DNA of 63,262 nt from Acetobacter pomorum (GTDB taxonomy: Bacteria > Pseudomonadota > Alphaproteobacteria > Acetobacterales > Acetobacteraceae), in NCBI RefSeq assembly GCF_002738225.1, contig NZ_PEBQ01000141.1, positions 1 through 63,262 on the forward strand, written 5' to 3'. The notes under the pieces were generated by a model, which saw only the letters and a program-made list of their open reading frames with translations, made no database searches and was not told the DNA's origin. The position numbers and the translations under genes were made by a program. Positions 47,689 to 56,192 of the stretch are shown here, piece after piece (position 1 is the first letter of the stretch; every line of letters starts with the position of its first letter).

Positions 47689-48987
47689 ATGACAGGCACT
47701 TTGCATATTATAGGCGCGGGCATGGCTGGGTTGGCTGCCGCAGTAGAAGCCGCAGGCTCTGGCCCACGCATTATTGTGCACGAAGCCGGCCGTGCCTGTG
47801 GTGGGCGTGCGCGCTCCTATATGGATCGTCAGCTTGGCTGCCGGATTGATAACGGCAACCATCTGCTGCTTTCTGCCAACAAAACCGTTTTCCGTTACCT
47901 GGGGCTTACAGGCGCGCTGGAAACATTAACTGGCCCGCATGCTCCGCTCTTTCCCTTTGTTGATCTGGCAGAGGATGCCCGCTGGACGTTAAACCTCTCT
48001 CGCGGGCGTATGCCGTGGTGGGTGTTTCAGCCGCACCGGCGCGTGCCAGATATGCGGCTGCCTGATCTGCGTAGCCTCTACCGCCTGATGCACGCGGGGG
48101 AAAATGAAACAGTTGCAGACTGTCTGCTACCCGGCGCTCTGGCCCGCAGACTGCTGGAACCATTTGCCATTTCTGCTCTCAATACACCTGTAGAAACCGG
48201 AAGTGCTGCACTACTGGGTGCCGTTATTCGTGAATCCCTCTCCCTTGGGGGAGCTGCCTGTATCCCGTGGTTTGCCAAGGATGGTCTTTCCGAAACTTTG
48301 GTAGATCCTGCTCTTAAGCACCTACAGGACATGAATGTGGAAGTACGCACCCAAAGCCGCATTACCGGTGTGGAAGAAGCACGTGGCCGCATTACCACCC
48401 TGCATACGCCAGAAGAGAACATTGCCCTAGGATCGGATGATTCCATCATCATGGCGGTGCCGGCCCCTGTAGCGCACACTTTGTTGGCCGATAAGATTGC
48501 CGGCATAACCGCTCCTACCGAATTTGAAAGCATTCTGAACCTGCATTTCCGGCTGGATGAACGTCCCATCCCGCAGGGGTCTTTCGCACAGTGTGGGTTT
48601 ATGGGAGTGATTGGCGGCGTAACAGAATGGGTTTTCCTGCGTGGCAACATTCTGTCTGTTACCGTAAGTGCAGCCAACCGCTATGCAGAGCAGAATCAGG
48701 ATGATCTGGCCCGCACCATCTGGCAGGAAGTGTGCCAAGCCTGCGATGCCGTCTTGGAGCAACCTCTGCCCGCCTCCCCGGCAGCCCAGCGTATTGTGTG
48801 GGAAAAACGCGCAACCTTTGCCGCAACACCAGAACAGAACCGCCTGCGCTGCGGCCCAGCCACACCTTTGGTAAATCTGGCTTTGGCAGGAGACTGGACA
48901 AACACCGGCCTGCCCGCAACCCTTGAGGGTGCCATGCGGTCCGGCGTGCAGGCTGTTCATACCCTGGGCCTGAAACACGCGCACTAA
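47689..48987 (+). CDS. hpnE: Squalene-associated FAD-dependent desaturase HpnE
   Basis: 432 aa amine-oxidase-type flavoprotein that reduces hydroxysqualene to squalene. N-terminal dinucleotide motif IIGAGMAGLAAAVEAAG; C-terminal LALAGDWTNTGLPATLEGA closes the FAD site. ATG 47689 preferred to the abutting GTG at 47686. The three steps HpnD, HpnC, HpnE are thus contiguous. Confidence 0.95.
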   Translation: MTGTLHIIGAGMAGLAAAVEAAGSGPRIIVHEAGRACGGRARSYMDRQLGCRIDNGNHLLLSANKTVFRYLGLTGALETLTGPHAPLFPFVDLAEDARWTLNLSRGRMPWWVFQPHRRVPDMRLPDLRSLYRLMHAGENETVADCLLPGALARRLLEPFAISALNTPVETGSAALLGAVIRESLSLGGAACIPWFAKDGLSETLVDPALKHLQDMNVEVRTQSRITGVEEARGRITTLHTPEENIALGSDDSIIMAVPAPVAHTLLADKIAGITAPTEFESILNLHFRLDERPIPQGSFAQCGFMGVIGGVTEWVFLRGNILSVTVSAANRYAEQNQDDLARTIWQEVCQACDAVLEQPLPASPAAQRIVWEKRATFAATPEQNRLRCGPATPLVNLALAGDWTNTGLPATLEGAMRSGVQAVHTLGLKHAH

Positions 48988-49024
48988 ACTGCTTTATGCT
49001 CAGACGCAGAAAGGATTTTCTGAC

Positions 49025-50995
49025 ATGGCCGCCGATGGGAGTGCTCTTTCCGAAACACACCTTTCTCCAGAAGCTCTGGATCGTGCGGTTCTGGCTGCGC
49101 ATACAGCTCTTGCCCAAGCCCAAAAAGACGATGGGCATTGGATTTTTGAGCTGGAAGCCGATGCCACCATTCCTACCGAATATATCCTGCTTGAGCACTT
49201 CATGGACAGGATTGATGATGCGCTGGAACAAAAAATTGCCATCTATCTGCGCCGTATCCAAAGTGAAGAACACGGCGGCTGGCCCCTTTACCACAATGGC
49301 AAGTTTGACCTTTCCGCCACTGTAAAAGCCTACTTTGCCTTAAAAGCTGTTGGGGATGATACAAGCGCCCCACATATGCAGCGTGCACGCGAAGCCATTC
49401 TGAATCATGGTGGCGCGGAATGTTCAAACGTATTCACCCGCGTCACACTTGCGCTGTTTGGGGAAGTACCGTGGCGCGCCACTCCCGTGATGCCGGTTGA
49501 GCTGATGCTGCTGCCTGCCAAAGCCTTTTTTTCCGTATGGAATATGTCTTACTGGTCCCGCACGGTTATTGCGCCGCTGCTGGTGTTGGCAGCCTTGCGC
49601 CCTGTTGCAGCAAACCCGCGCCAGATTCATGTGCGTGAACTGTTTGTCACTCCACCGGAAAAAGTACAAAGCTGGATACAAGGGCCTTATCGCTCTGGCT
49701 GGGGCTATGTTTTTAAAGGGCTAGATAGTGTTTTGCGGCCTTTTGTGCCGTTTATTCCTGAAAAAACACACAAAAGAGCCATTCAGGCAGCTCTGGATTT
49801 TATAGAACCACGCCTAAACGGCAAAGATGGGCTGGGCGCCATTTACCCGGCCATGGCCAACGTGGTGATGATGTATCGGGCCTTGGGTGTGCCGGATGAA
49901 GATTCCCGCGCAAAAACAGCATGGGAAGCTGTACAGGGCCTTATTGTTGAAAAAGATGATGAAGCCTATTGCCAGCCCTGTGTTTCCCCTATCTGGGATA
50001 CTGGGCTTGCAGGCCATGCCATGATTGAAGCCGCCGCTGGCCCCAATGGCGTGGCACCCCAAAAAACGCTGGATGATCTGAAAAAAACCTCTGCGTGGCT
50101 GCGTAGCAAGCAAATCCTGAGCGTGAAAGGAGATTGGGCTACACGCAAACCGAACCTTTCTCCGGGCGGCTGGGCTTTTCAATACGGCAATGACTATTAC
50201 CCGGATGTGGATGATACAGCTGTTGTTGGCATGCTTCTGCACCGTGAGGAAAACCCGGAAAATACTGCCGCCATTGAACGTGCACGCACATGGATTGTAG
50301 GGATGCAAAGCACAAATGGCGGCTGGGGCGCTTTTGATATCGACAATAATAAGGATGTGCTCAACCATATTCCCTTTGCAGATCATGGTGCGTTGCTGGA
50401 CCCGCCCACAGCAGATGTAACTGCGCGCTGTATCTCCTTTCTTGCCCAATTGCGAAATCCGGAAGACGAGCCTGTGATTGCCCGTGGTTTGGACTATTTG
50501 CGCAAGGAACAGGAAAAAGATGGCTCCTGGTTTGGGCGATGGGGCACAAACTATATTTACGGTACATGGTCTGCACTCTGCGCGCTTAATGCTGCCGGTG
50601 TTTCTCACGATGATCCGGCCGTGGTGAAAGCCGTAGAATGGTTACGTTCTGTTCAGCGTGCAGATGGAGGTTGGGGCGAAGGTTGCGAATCTTACGAAGG
50701 CGGCCCACACGGCACATATAATGAAAGCCTGCCCTCACAAACCGCATGGGCTGTTCTGGGGCTAATGGCTGCTGGCCGTCGGGATGATCCGGCCGTAACA
50801 CGTGGCGTAGCGTGGTTGACTGATCAGCAGGATGATAACGGGGAATGGCATGAAGACCCCTATAATGCTGTTGGTTTTCCCAAAGTCTTTTACCTCCGTT
50901 ACCACGGTTATAAGCAGTTTTTCCCCCTTATGGCTCTGGCCCGTTATCGCAATCTTAAAAGCAGCAATACCCGCCGCGTATCCTTTGGGTTTTAA
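49025..50995 (+). CDS. shc: Squalene-hopene cyclase
   Basis: 656 aa. The acid motif D394-V-D-D397-T supplies the initiating proton, and QW repeats are visible (QSTNGGWGAFD, QRADGGWGEG). The C-terminus (FYLRYHGYKQFFPLMALARY) is the conserved end of bacterial cyclases. Peripheral inner-membrane enzyme that folds squalene to hopene/hopanol. In acetic acid bacteria hopanoids support tolerance to ethanol and acid. Confidence 0.97.
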   Translation: MAADGSALSETHLSPEALDRAVLAAHTALAQAQKDDGHWIFELEADATIPTEYILLEHFMDRIDDALEQKIAIYLRRIQSEEHGGWPLYHNGKFDLSATVKAYFALKAVGDDTSAPHMQRAREAILNHGGAECSNVFTRVTLALFGEVPWRATPVMPVELMLLPAKAFFSVWNMSYWSRTVIAPLLVLAALRPVAANPRQIHVRELFVTPPEKVQSWIQGPYRSGWGYVFKGLDSVLRPFVPFIPEKTHKRAIQAALDFIEPRLNGKDGLGAIYPAMANVVMMYRALGVPDEDSRAKTAWEAVQGLIVEKDDEAYCQPCVSPIWDTGLAGHAMIEAAAGPNGVAPQKTLDDLKKTSAWLRSKQILSVKGDWATRKPNLSPGGWAFQYGNDYYPDVDDTAVVGMLLHREENPENTAAIERARTWIVGMQSTNGGWGAFDIDNNKDVLNHIPFADHGALLDPPTADVTARCISFLAQLRNPEDEPVIARGLDYLRKEQEKDGSWFGRWGTNYIYGTWSALCALNAAGVSHDDPAVVKAVEWLRSVQRADGGWGEGCESYEGGPHGTYNESLPSQTAWAVLGLMAAGRRDDPAVTRGVAWLTDQQDDNGEWHEDPYNAVGFPKVFYLRYHGYKQFFPLMALARYRNLKSSNTRRVSFGF

Positions 50996-50998
50996 ATA

Positions 50999-51709
50999 AT
51001 GATATCAGCTTCTGCGCCGCTTTCTCTCTCTCGCCCCGGCATTTTGGTGGGGTTGAAAGCGGAGGCACGCCTTATCCGCACCATTTTCCCACATGCTGCC
51101 ATTGCAACCAGTGGCGCCACCCAGAGCGGTGCAAAGCGCGAAGCTGCCAGACTGGTCTCTAGTGGGGCTGACTGCCTGCTCTCCTTCGGGTTGGCTGCGG
51201 GGCTAGACCCGGCGCTCTCTGCCGGCACCATTATTATACCGGAGAAGGTTTCCTGCTGGGGAACCGATGCCGTATGTGATCCCACCCTACGCCATATTCT
51301 GGGAGGAGATCAGCCGAGTGTACGAGGAGGCACTCTGTTACATAGCGATACAGTTGTGATGGATGCAGCCCATAAGGCGCAGCTTTTTGCGCAGTCTCAT
51401 TGTCCGGCATTGGATATGGAAAGCGGTTTTCTGGCCAAAGCGGCAGAAGAAGCTGGGCTGCCTTTTGCTGTTTTGAGGGTAATCTGCGATCCGGCTGGGC
51501 GCTCGCTCCCCCCTATTGCAGGCACCGTTCTTTCCCCCGAAGGTGGCTTGCAGATTGGCCGGTTGATATGTGACGTATTACGCCACCCCACCCAGATTGG
51601 CGGATTGATACGCCTGGGGCAGGATGCCGCCCTAGCACGTAAAGCCATGATCTCTTTTTTGAATGCACAGGCGCAAAATCCTGCATTCAGGCAATTTGCT
51701 GTACGCTAA
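50999..51709 (+). CDS. hpnG: Hopanoid-associated phosphorylase HpnG
   Basis: 236 aa nucleoside-phosphorylase-like protein (GVKAEARLIRTIF-like opening, ALDMESGFLAKAAEEAGLPF for the Met-Glu substrate stretch). Releases adenine from adenosylhopane to give the ribosylhopane step of side-chain elongation. Begins three bases after shc. The partner radical-SAM enzyme HpnH, which makes adenosylhopane, is not in the window. Confidence 0.93.
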   Translation: MISASAPLSLSRPGILVGLKAEARLIRTIFPHAAIATSGATQSGAKREAARLVSSGADCLLSFGLAAGLDPALSAGTIIIPEKVSCWGTDAVCDPTLRHILGGDQPSVRGGTLLHSDTVVMDAAHKAQLFAQSHCPALDMESGFLAKAAEEAGLPFAVLRVICDPAGRSLPPIAGTVLSPEGGLQIGRLICDVLRHPTQIGGLIRLGQDAALARKAMISFLNAQAQNPAFRQFAVR

Positions 51710-51726
51710 ACCAGCGGGGCGTTTGT

Positions 51727-52047
51727 TTAGCGCCCATCCATATTGGATACAATTTCATCTGCGTCCTCATCATCTGAGGACGCCTCAAAATTTTCCCAAA
51801 CATTTCCTATAGGCTTATTAAGTAGCACAATCCCGTACAGAAGTATTACGGCCCCTATAACCGGAAAAACCCAGCGGAAAGCAAGCATCCCCCAGCTATC
51901 CTGCGAGCTGCTATGCGCAACCGCCAGCCAGCCTGTTACACACATCAACGTAAAACCGCCAAGCCACAAAGCGGCAACCAGCAGAACGCGCCTGACATAG
52001 GGCGATGCCAAAACGCCTTGCTGTGGGGGGTTATTGTTTGAAGGCAC
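51727..52047 (-). CDS. Small membrane protein of unknown function
   Basis: 106 aa from a GTG at 52047 (MPSNNNPPQQ), which overlaps the outer-membrane factor's stop by 17 bases. Two hydrophobic segments (VLLVAALWLGGFTLMCVTGWL and FPVIGAVILLYGIVLL) and a Glu/Asp-rich tail. It is the last gene of the efflux operon. No family recognised; it is too short to replace the missing pump subunit. Confidence 0.6.
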   Translation of the reverse strand: MPSNNNPPQQGVLASPYVRRVLLVAALWLGGFTLMCVTGWLAVAHSSSQDSWGMLAFRWVFPVIGAVILLYGIVLLNKPIGNVWENFEASSDDEDADEIVSNMDGR

Positions 52048-53560
52048 GGGCAAGAAAGTTCTGCGTTTCCAGAGAAACAGGCAAGGTGGTGTTTGTAAGG
52101 GCCACCCCTTTCCAACCTGCACCCAAAGCTGTGTACAAGTTCACCGCATCACGCAACCGTTCCAGCTTGGCCAAAGCCTCCATATTCTGGGCGTTCAAGG
52201 TTGTGCGCTCTGTTGTCAGCACTTCCAGAAAGCCAACCAGACCTGCGCTGTAAAGCTTACGCGCACGCTCACTGGCTGTTGCACTGTCTTCTGCGGCTTT
52301 ATGCAGTTGTTCCGCATATTCTATATCATCATGCCACGCTGCCATGGCATCTTCCACTTCCTTAAAGCCTTGCAACACAGTCTGGCGATATGTCAGGCGT
52401 GCGGCTTCTGCTGCAGCCTGCGCGGCACGGACTTCTGCCGTCATCTTGCCACCATGCATCAGAGGCAAGCTGGCCATCAGCAGGAACTGCCAGCTCATGG
52501 CGTTTGCCTGAAACGCCTGATACATAGCCGATGCATTGGGGTTAAAGGTAAGCGGCACCACAAAATGTGGATACAGGTTGGCAACGGCAACCCCGATCTG
52601 GGCCGTGGCAACAGCATATTGCCGCTCTGCCATGCGGATATCCGGGCGATTGGCAATAACAATTGAAGGCAATGTGGCCGGGAACTCCGGCACGATTGGC
52701 AGAGGCCGTGGAATCTTCAGTTCTTCTTCCAGCTCACCGGGCATTTTACCCAGCAGCACAGCAATGGCATGCGTAACCTGTGAAACACGGGTTTTAAGTG
52801 GCTCACGCGCAGCAATCTGCGCATCCATTTCTGCCTGTGCCTGTGCAATCTGCAAGGTGTTGCCCACACCTTCCAGATACAGCTTGTTGGTCAGATCCAG
52901 CGCATCCTTGGCAACGCGAATGTTATCCGTGGCAATCTTGATCTGAAGCTGCGTCACGCGCAACAACATATAATCGGATGCAAGTTCGGATAGCAGCCCC
53001 ATCAGCAAAGCGCGGCGGCCTTCAATATTCGCTTCCACCTGATGTTCATGCGCTTCCACATCACGGCGGATACGCCCGAACATATCCAACTCCCACGAAG
53101 CCATGACACCATAGGTCAGCATAGAAGCTTCTGGCTGGTTGGCAGGGTTGCCTGGACGAATGGGCCAGTTATCAATGTTGATGGAATAGCGCACATCACC
53201 ACCGCCCATATTGGCATCCATCTGTGGATACCACTGCGCGGCAGACCGATCACGAATGGCCCGTTCGGCCAGAATACGCTGCCCGGCTATCTGCAGATCG
53301 TAGTTGCCTTTAATGGCATCCTCAACCAGACGCGTCAGAATGGGGTCTTTGAACAAAGACCACCACTCTGTCATTTCCTTGTTGGTGCGTTCAATCTCTT
53401 CTGGCGTGGCGGGGTGCTCTTCTTCCTCCGTTTCCTTAAACGCTGCCGGAACCTTCATGCGGTCTGGCTGATAATTTGGACCTACTGTACAGGCTGACAA
53501 CAACATGGATGTTGCCAGAAACAGCCCAAGGCGACGACGACCCTTCATGTTCTGTCTCAT
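52031..53560 (-). CDS. NodT-type outer-membrane efflux lipoprotein
   Basis: 509 aa TolC-like channel. The lipobox LLSAC is at about 21-25, then TVGPNYQPDRMKVPAAF as in OprM/NodT proteins and two repeats of the outer-membrane efflux domain (KGNYDLQIAGQRILAERA and TYRQTVLQGFKEVEDAMAAW). Forms the trimeric exit duct for a tripartite pump with the membrane fusion protein just upstream. ATG 53548 is also possible as the start. Confidence 0.93.
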   Translation of the reverse strand: MRQNMKGRRRLGLFLATSMLLSACTVGPNYQPDRMKVPAAFKETEEEEHPATPEEIERTNKEMTEWWSLFKDPILTRLVEDAIKGNYDLQIAGQRILAERAIRDRSAAQWYPQMDANMGGGDVRYSINIDNWPIRPGNPANQPEASMLTYGVMASWELDMFGRIRRDVEAHEHQVEANIEGRRALLMGLLSELASDYMLLRVTQLQIKIATDNIRVAKDALDLTNKLYLEGVGNTLQIAQAQAEMDAQIAAREPLKTRVSQVTHAIAVLLGKMPGELEEELKIPRPLPIVPEFPATLPSIVIANRPDIRMAERQYAVATAQIGVAVANLYPHFVVPLTFNPNASAMYQAFQANAMSWQFLLMASLPLMHGGKMTAEVRAAQAAAEAARLTYRQTVLQGFKEVEDAMAAWHDDIEYAEQLHKAAEDSATASERARKLYSAGLVGFLEVLTTERTTLNAQNMEALAKLERLRDAVNLYTALGAGWKGVALTNTTLPVSLETQNFLARAFKQ

Positions 53561-53569
53561 GTCCTGCGC

Positions 53570-54481
53570 TTACAGATGATCTTGCAGCCAGGTCGTCAAC
53601 TTTCCGCGGCGGCCTCTGGGTTCAGGGCCTACGCTCACAGTTGCCGTCATACCTGCTGCCAGCGTGACACTGTCTGGCACGTGGTCAATATGAATGCGGA
53701 CAGGAATACGCTGCGCCAGACGCACCCATGTAAAGATCGGGTTCACATCCTGCAGCCCCAGCTTATCCGGTGTGCCATTGGTGTCATTAATACCGCGGGC
53801 AATGCTGACAACATGGCCTGTCAGAATGGGCTTATAGCCCATCAGCTTCACGCGGGCTTCATCACCCACATGCACGCCCCACATCTTTGTTTCTTCAAAA
53901 TACCCGTAAACCCAGTAGGAGTCGGAATCGATAACGGCCATACGGGCCTGCCCGGCAGAAGCGTAATCCCCCACCCGCAGGTTCAGGTTGGTGACATAAC
54001 CATTCACCGGTGAATACAGAACCGAACGCTGCAGGTTCAGTTTGGCCACATCGAGGGCGGCGCGTGCGGCATCAACAGATGCAATCTGTGTGGCCACATT
54101 GGAGTTAAAGACTTCCTGTTCTTCGGCCGATACAATGCCGCCCAGGCCCATACGGCGCCGGGCATCATTGCGTTTGAGCTTCAGGTCTTCCAACGCGCCA
54201 TCAAGCCGGGCCTGTGCCTCGCGGATAGCCAGACGGAAGCGCACCGGATCCAGCACAAACAGCGGATCACCCTTATGGACAAACTGGTTATCCACGATAG
54301 GAATCTGCACCACTGTGCCAGAAACTTCGGGGGCCACATCCACGACATAAACACGCACACGGCCATCGCGGGTCCAGGGTGCAATCATATAAACGTTCCA
54401 CAGGGTAATCCCCAGAACGATGGCCAGTGAGACGACCGCAAGGGTCAGAATAACTCGTATCAGGGTGCGCAGAAGGGGCAT
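53570..54481 (-). CDS. HlyD/AaeA-type membrane fusion protein
   Basis: 303 aa. N-terminal anchor (VILTLAVVSLAIVLGITLW), then the biotinyl-lipoyl half motifs (YVVDVAPEVSGTVVQIPIVD and SPVNGYVTNLNLRVGDYA) with a helical hairpin between. It bridges an inner-membrane transporter to the outer-membrane channel. Close to AaeA/EmrA of aromatic-acid efflux. The matching AaeB/FUSC transporter is not adjacent. Confidence 0.93.
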   Translation of the reverse strand: MPLLRTLIRVILTLAVVSLAIVLGITLWNVYMIAPWTRDGRVRVYVVDVAPEVSGTVVQIPIVDNQFVHKGDPLFVLDPVRFRLAIREAQARLDGALEDLKLKRNDARRRMGLGGIVSAEEQEVFNSNVATQIASVDAARAALDVAKLNLQRSVLYSPVNGYVTNLNLRVGDYASAGQARMAVIDSDSYWVYGYFEETKMWGVHVGDEARVKLMGYKPILTGHVVSIARGINDTNGTPDKLGLQDVNPIFTWVRLAQRIPVRIHIDHVPDSVTLAAGMTATVSVGPEPRGRRGKLTTWLQDHL

Positions 54482-54507
54482 TGCGGAGACTCAAAAGCCT
54501 TTTCGGG

Positions 54508-54702
54508 TCAGACGTAGAGGATCAGCAGGCAAAGGATACTGACGTATAACGAGACTTCAAACAACGCGATATGCCAGAACCAGCCCAAAAGGCCGCTCCA
54601 CCACAGCACGAAGCGAACAAACATTGTTATCGGCAGCGCCGCTAGGGCGTACACGACAATAGGTGCAATAAAAACACCAAATATATTGAATTCAGTTAGC
54701 AT
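54508..54702 (-). CDS. AaeX-like DUF1656 membrane protein
   Basis: 64 aa with two hydrophobic segments (VFIAPIVVYALAALPI, WHIALFEVSLYVSILCLLIL). The opening E-F-N-I-F-G-V-F-I-A-P fits the DUF1656 family that precedes aaeA. ATG 54702 gives the family length; the frame to 54834 overlaps the regulator. Confidence 0.85.
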   Translation of the reverse strand: MLTEFNIFGVFIAPIVVYALAALPITMFVRFVLWWSGLLGWFWHIALFEVSLYVSILCLLILYV

Positions 54703-54724
54703 GGTATTGTTCTGACAACTGGCA

Positions 54725-55219
54725 TTATCGCATGCCTCTTTTATCACCACCAATGGTGTCCCGGTGGTTTTGGGCGGCTTGCTCAACGCGGTCAAGAACG
54801 CCACAGCATTCTTCCAGCTCTTTGGTGGAAACATCTTCTGTCAGGCGGGCGGTCACTTCATCGGCCACACGGCTAACAAGGGCTGCAACACTGCGCCCTT
54901 CCTCTGTAATGCTTACCAGTTTGGAGCGACGATCTTCCTCATCCGTTTCACGCACCACGTAGCCGCGCTTTTCCAGCACATCTAAAAGCCGGACAAGCGA
55001 AGGGGCCTCCAGAGAGAGGGAACGGGCCAGATCTGTCTGGCGCATGGGAATTTTGGAGAAATTCAAATAGAAAATGGGGCGCCAAGTGGCATCTGTCAGG
55101 CCAAAGGCACGCAAATCGGCATCAATCTCCCGCCGCCATACCGCAGCAAGACGCGCCAGCCGGTATCCGAAGAAACGGCGGGTCTCATTGGCCATAACGG
55201 GATGATGATTTGGTTCCAT
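54725..55219 (-). CDS. MarR family transcriptional regulator
   Basis: 164 aa winged helix protein. RQTDLARSLSLEAPSLVRLL is the recognition helix, and RETDEEDRRSKLVSITEEGR is the wing. First gene of the efflux operon, so it probably represses it and responds to an aromatic acid or similar ligand. Inference from context only. Confidence 0.92.
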   Translation of the reverse strand: MEPNHHPVMANETRRFFGYRLARLAAVWRREIDADLRAFGLTDATWRPIFYLNFSKIPMRQTDLARSLSLEAPSLVRLLDVLEKRGYVVRETDEEDRRSKLVSITEEGRSVAALVSRVADEVTARLTEDVSTKELEECCGVLDRVEQAAQNHRDTIGGDKRGMR

Positions 55220-55352
55220 TCCCTACTCACACTAGTAAGCGTGCAAACAATTCGCACGCTCACGAAAGACAGCGCCATCATTTACAGAAAAAATCCGACG
55301 CGCCAATGCAAATTTGGAATGGAACCTATGGTTTTGTCCAGACTGGACAGTT

Positions 55353-55778
55353 TCAGTCCTTTTTCCGCCGTACAACGTCCCACACTTTGCGAGATCCACC
55401 GCGGCCCATAGCTGTTGCCATCGTTGCGGTGACAGCTGCCATGGTCATGGAGTCGCGCATTTGGGTGATGTTACGGTCACGGGCAATACGGGCTTCCACT
55501 TCCTGAACTGTCAGGTAAGAGCGACGGCCAAACAGCAGACAGACCAGAGCCCCAAAGACATCCAGCCCAAACACCATAAACGCCGCCCCTACCGGGCCAA
55601 AATGGCCAACAAAAACAAAAAGCACCCAAAGGAGCCCATGCCCTGTAATCAGGGCAAATAGTCCAAATACTGCCGCCATTGCCAGCAATACGGCCTGCTT
55701 GCCGTATCGGATGGCCATCTGTTGCATCAGAGTGGACTGAGCATTCAGGGCGGATTTACCAAGATCAAAGATACGCAT
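55353..55778 (-). CDS. YqjE-like phage-holin-family membrane protein
   Basis: 141 aa with two to three hydrophobic segments (AVLLAMAAVFGLFALITG, LLWVLFVFVGHFGPVGAA) and basic ends. Fits PF07332-type YqjE proteins, which pair with a YqjD/DUF883 protein, as here. The name is structural; no link to phage lysis is implied. Confidence 0.7.
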   Translation of the reverse strand: MRIFDLGKSALNAQSTLMQQMAIRYGKQAVLLAMAAVFGLFALITGHGLLWVLFVFVGHFGPVGAAFMVFGLDVFGALVCLLFGRRSYLTVQEVEARIARDRNITQMRDSMTMAAVTATMATAMGRGGSRKVWDVVRRKKD

Positions 55779-55816
55779 GGGCTCCGAGGCTACCTTTGTT
55801 CAGATGACGCATAGCG

Positions 55817-56119
55817 TCAGCGTGACAGACGCCCCAAGATAAAGCCCACCACGCCAGAAATGGCAATGGACAACCAGGAGGAGCCACCACGCTCATGCTT
55901 TGCAAGATCGCTGTGTGCATGATCTGCCAGTTCGCGCGCATTGGCAACCGCCTGTTCCTTCAGCGTGCCGGCTTTATCCCCCGCGCGGCCCAATGCAGGC
56001 ACCAAATGCTGGGTTACAAGGCGTTCAAGATGCGCTTTTACGGCTTCTAATTCCTCACGCGCCGTGTCTGCAGCGGCTTCACTTGCTGCTTTTACTTCTT
56101 TGATTTTATCAGAAGACAT
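55817..56119 (-). CDS. YqjD/DUF883-like protein
   Basis: 100 aa. A long amphipathic helix (EVKAASEAAADTAREELEAV) with alternating Ala/Glu/Lys is followed by a C-terminal anchor ending VGFILGRLSR. YqjD-type proteins bind ribosomes to the membrane in stationary phase. GGAGG eight bases before ATG 56119 fixes the start; an upstream ATG at 56134 is unlikely. Confidence 0.8.
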   Translation of the reverse strand: MSSDKIKEVKAASEAAADTAREELEAVKAHLERLVTQHLVPALGRAGDKAGTLKEQAVANARELADHAHSDLAKHERGGSSWLSIAISGVVGFILGRLSR

Positions 56120-56192
56120 GAAACAAACCTCCATTTACCTGCCTGAAATATAGTGCACTTTACTTCTAACCTACGGAAAGGAACATAGTTGC

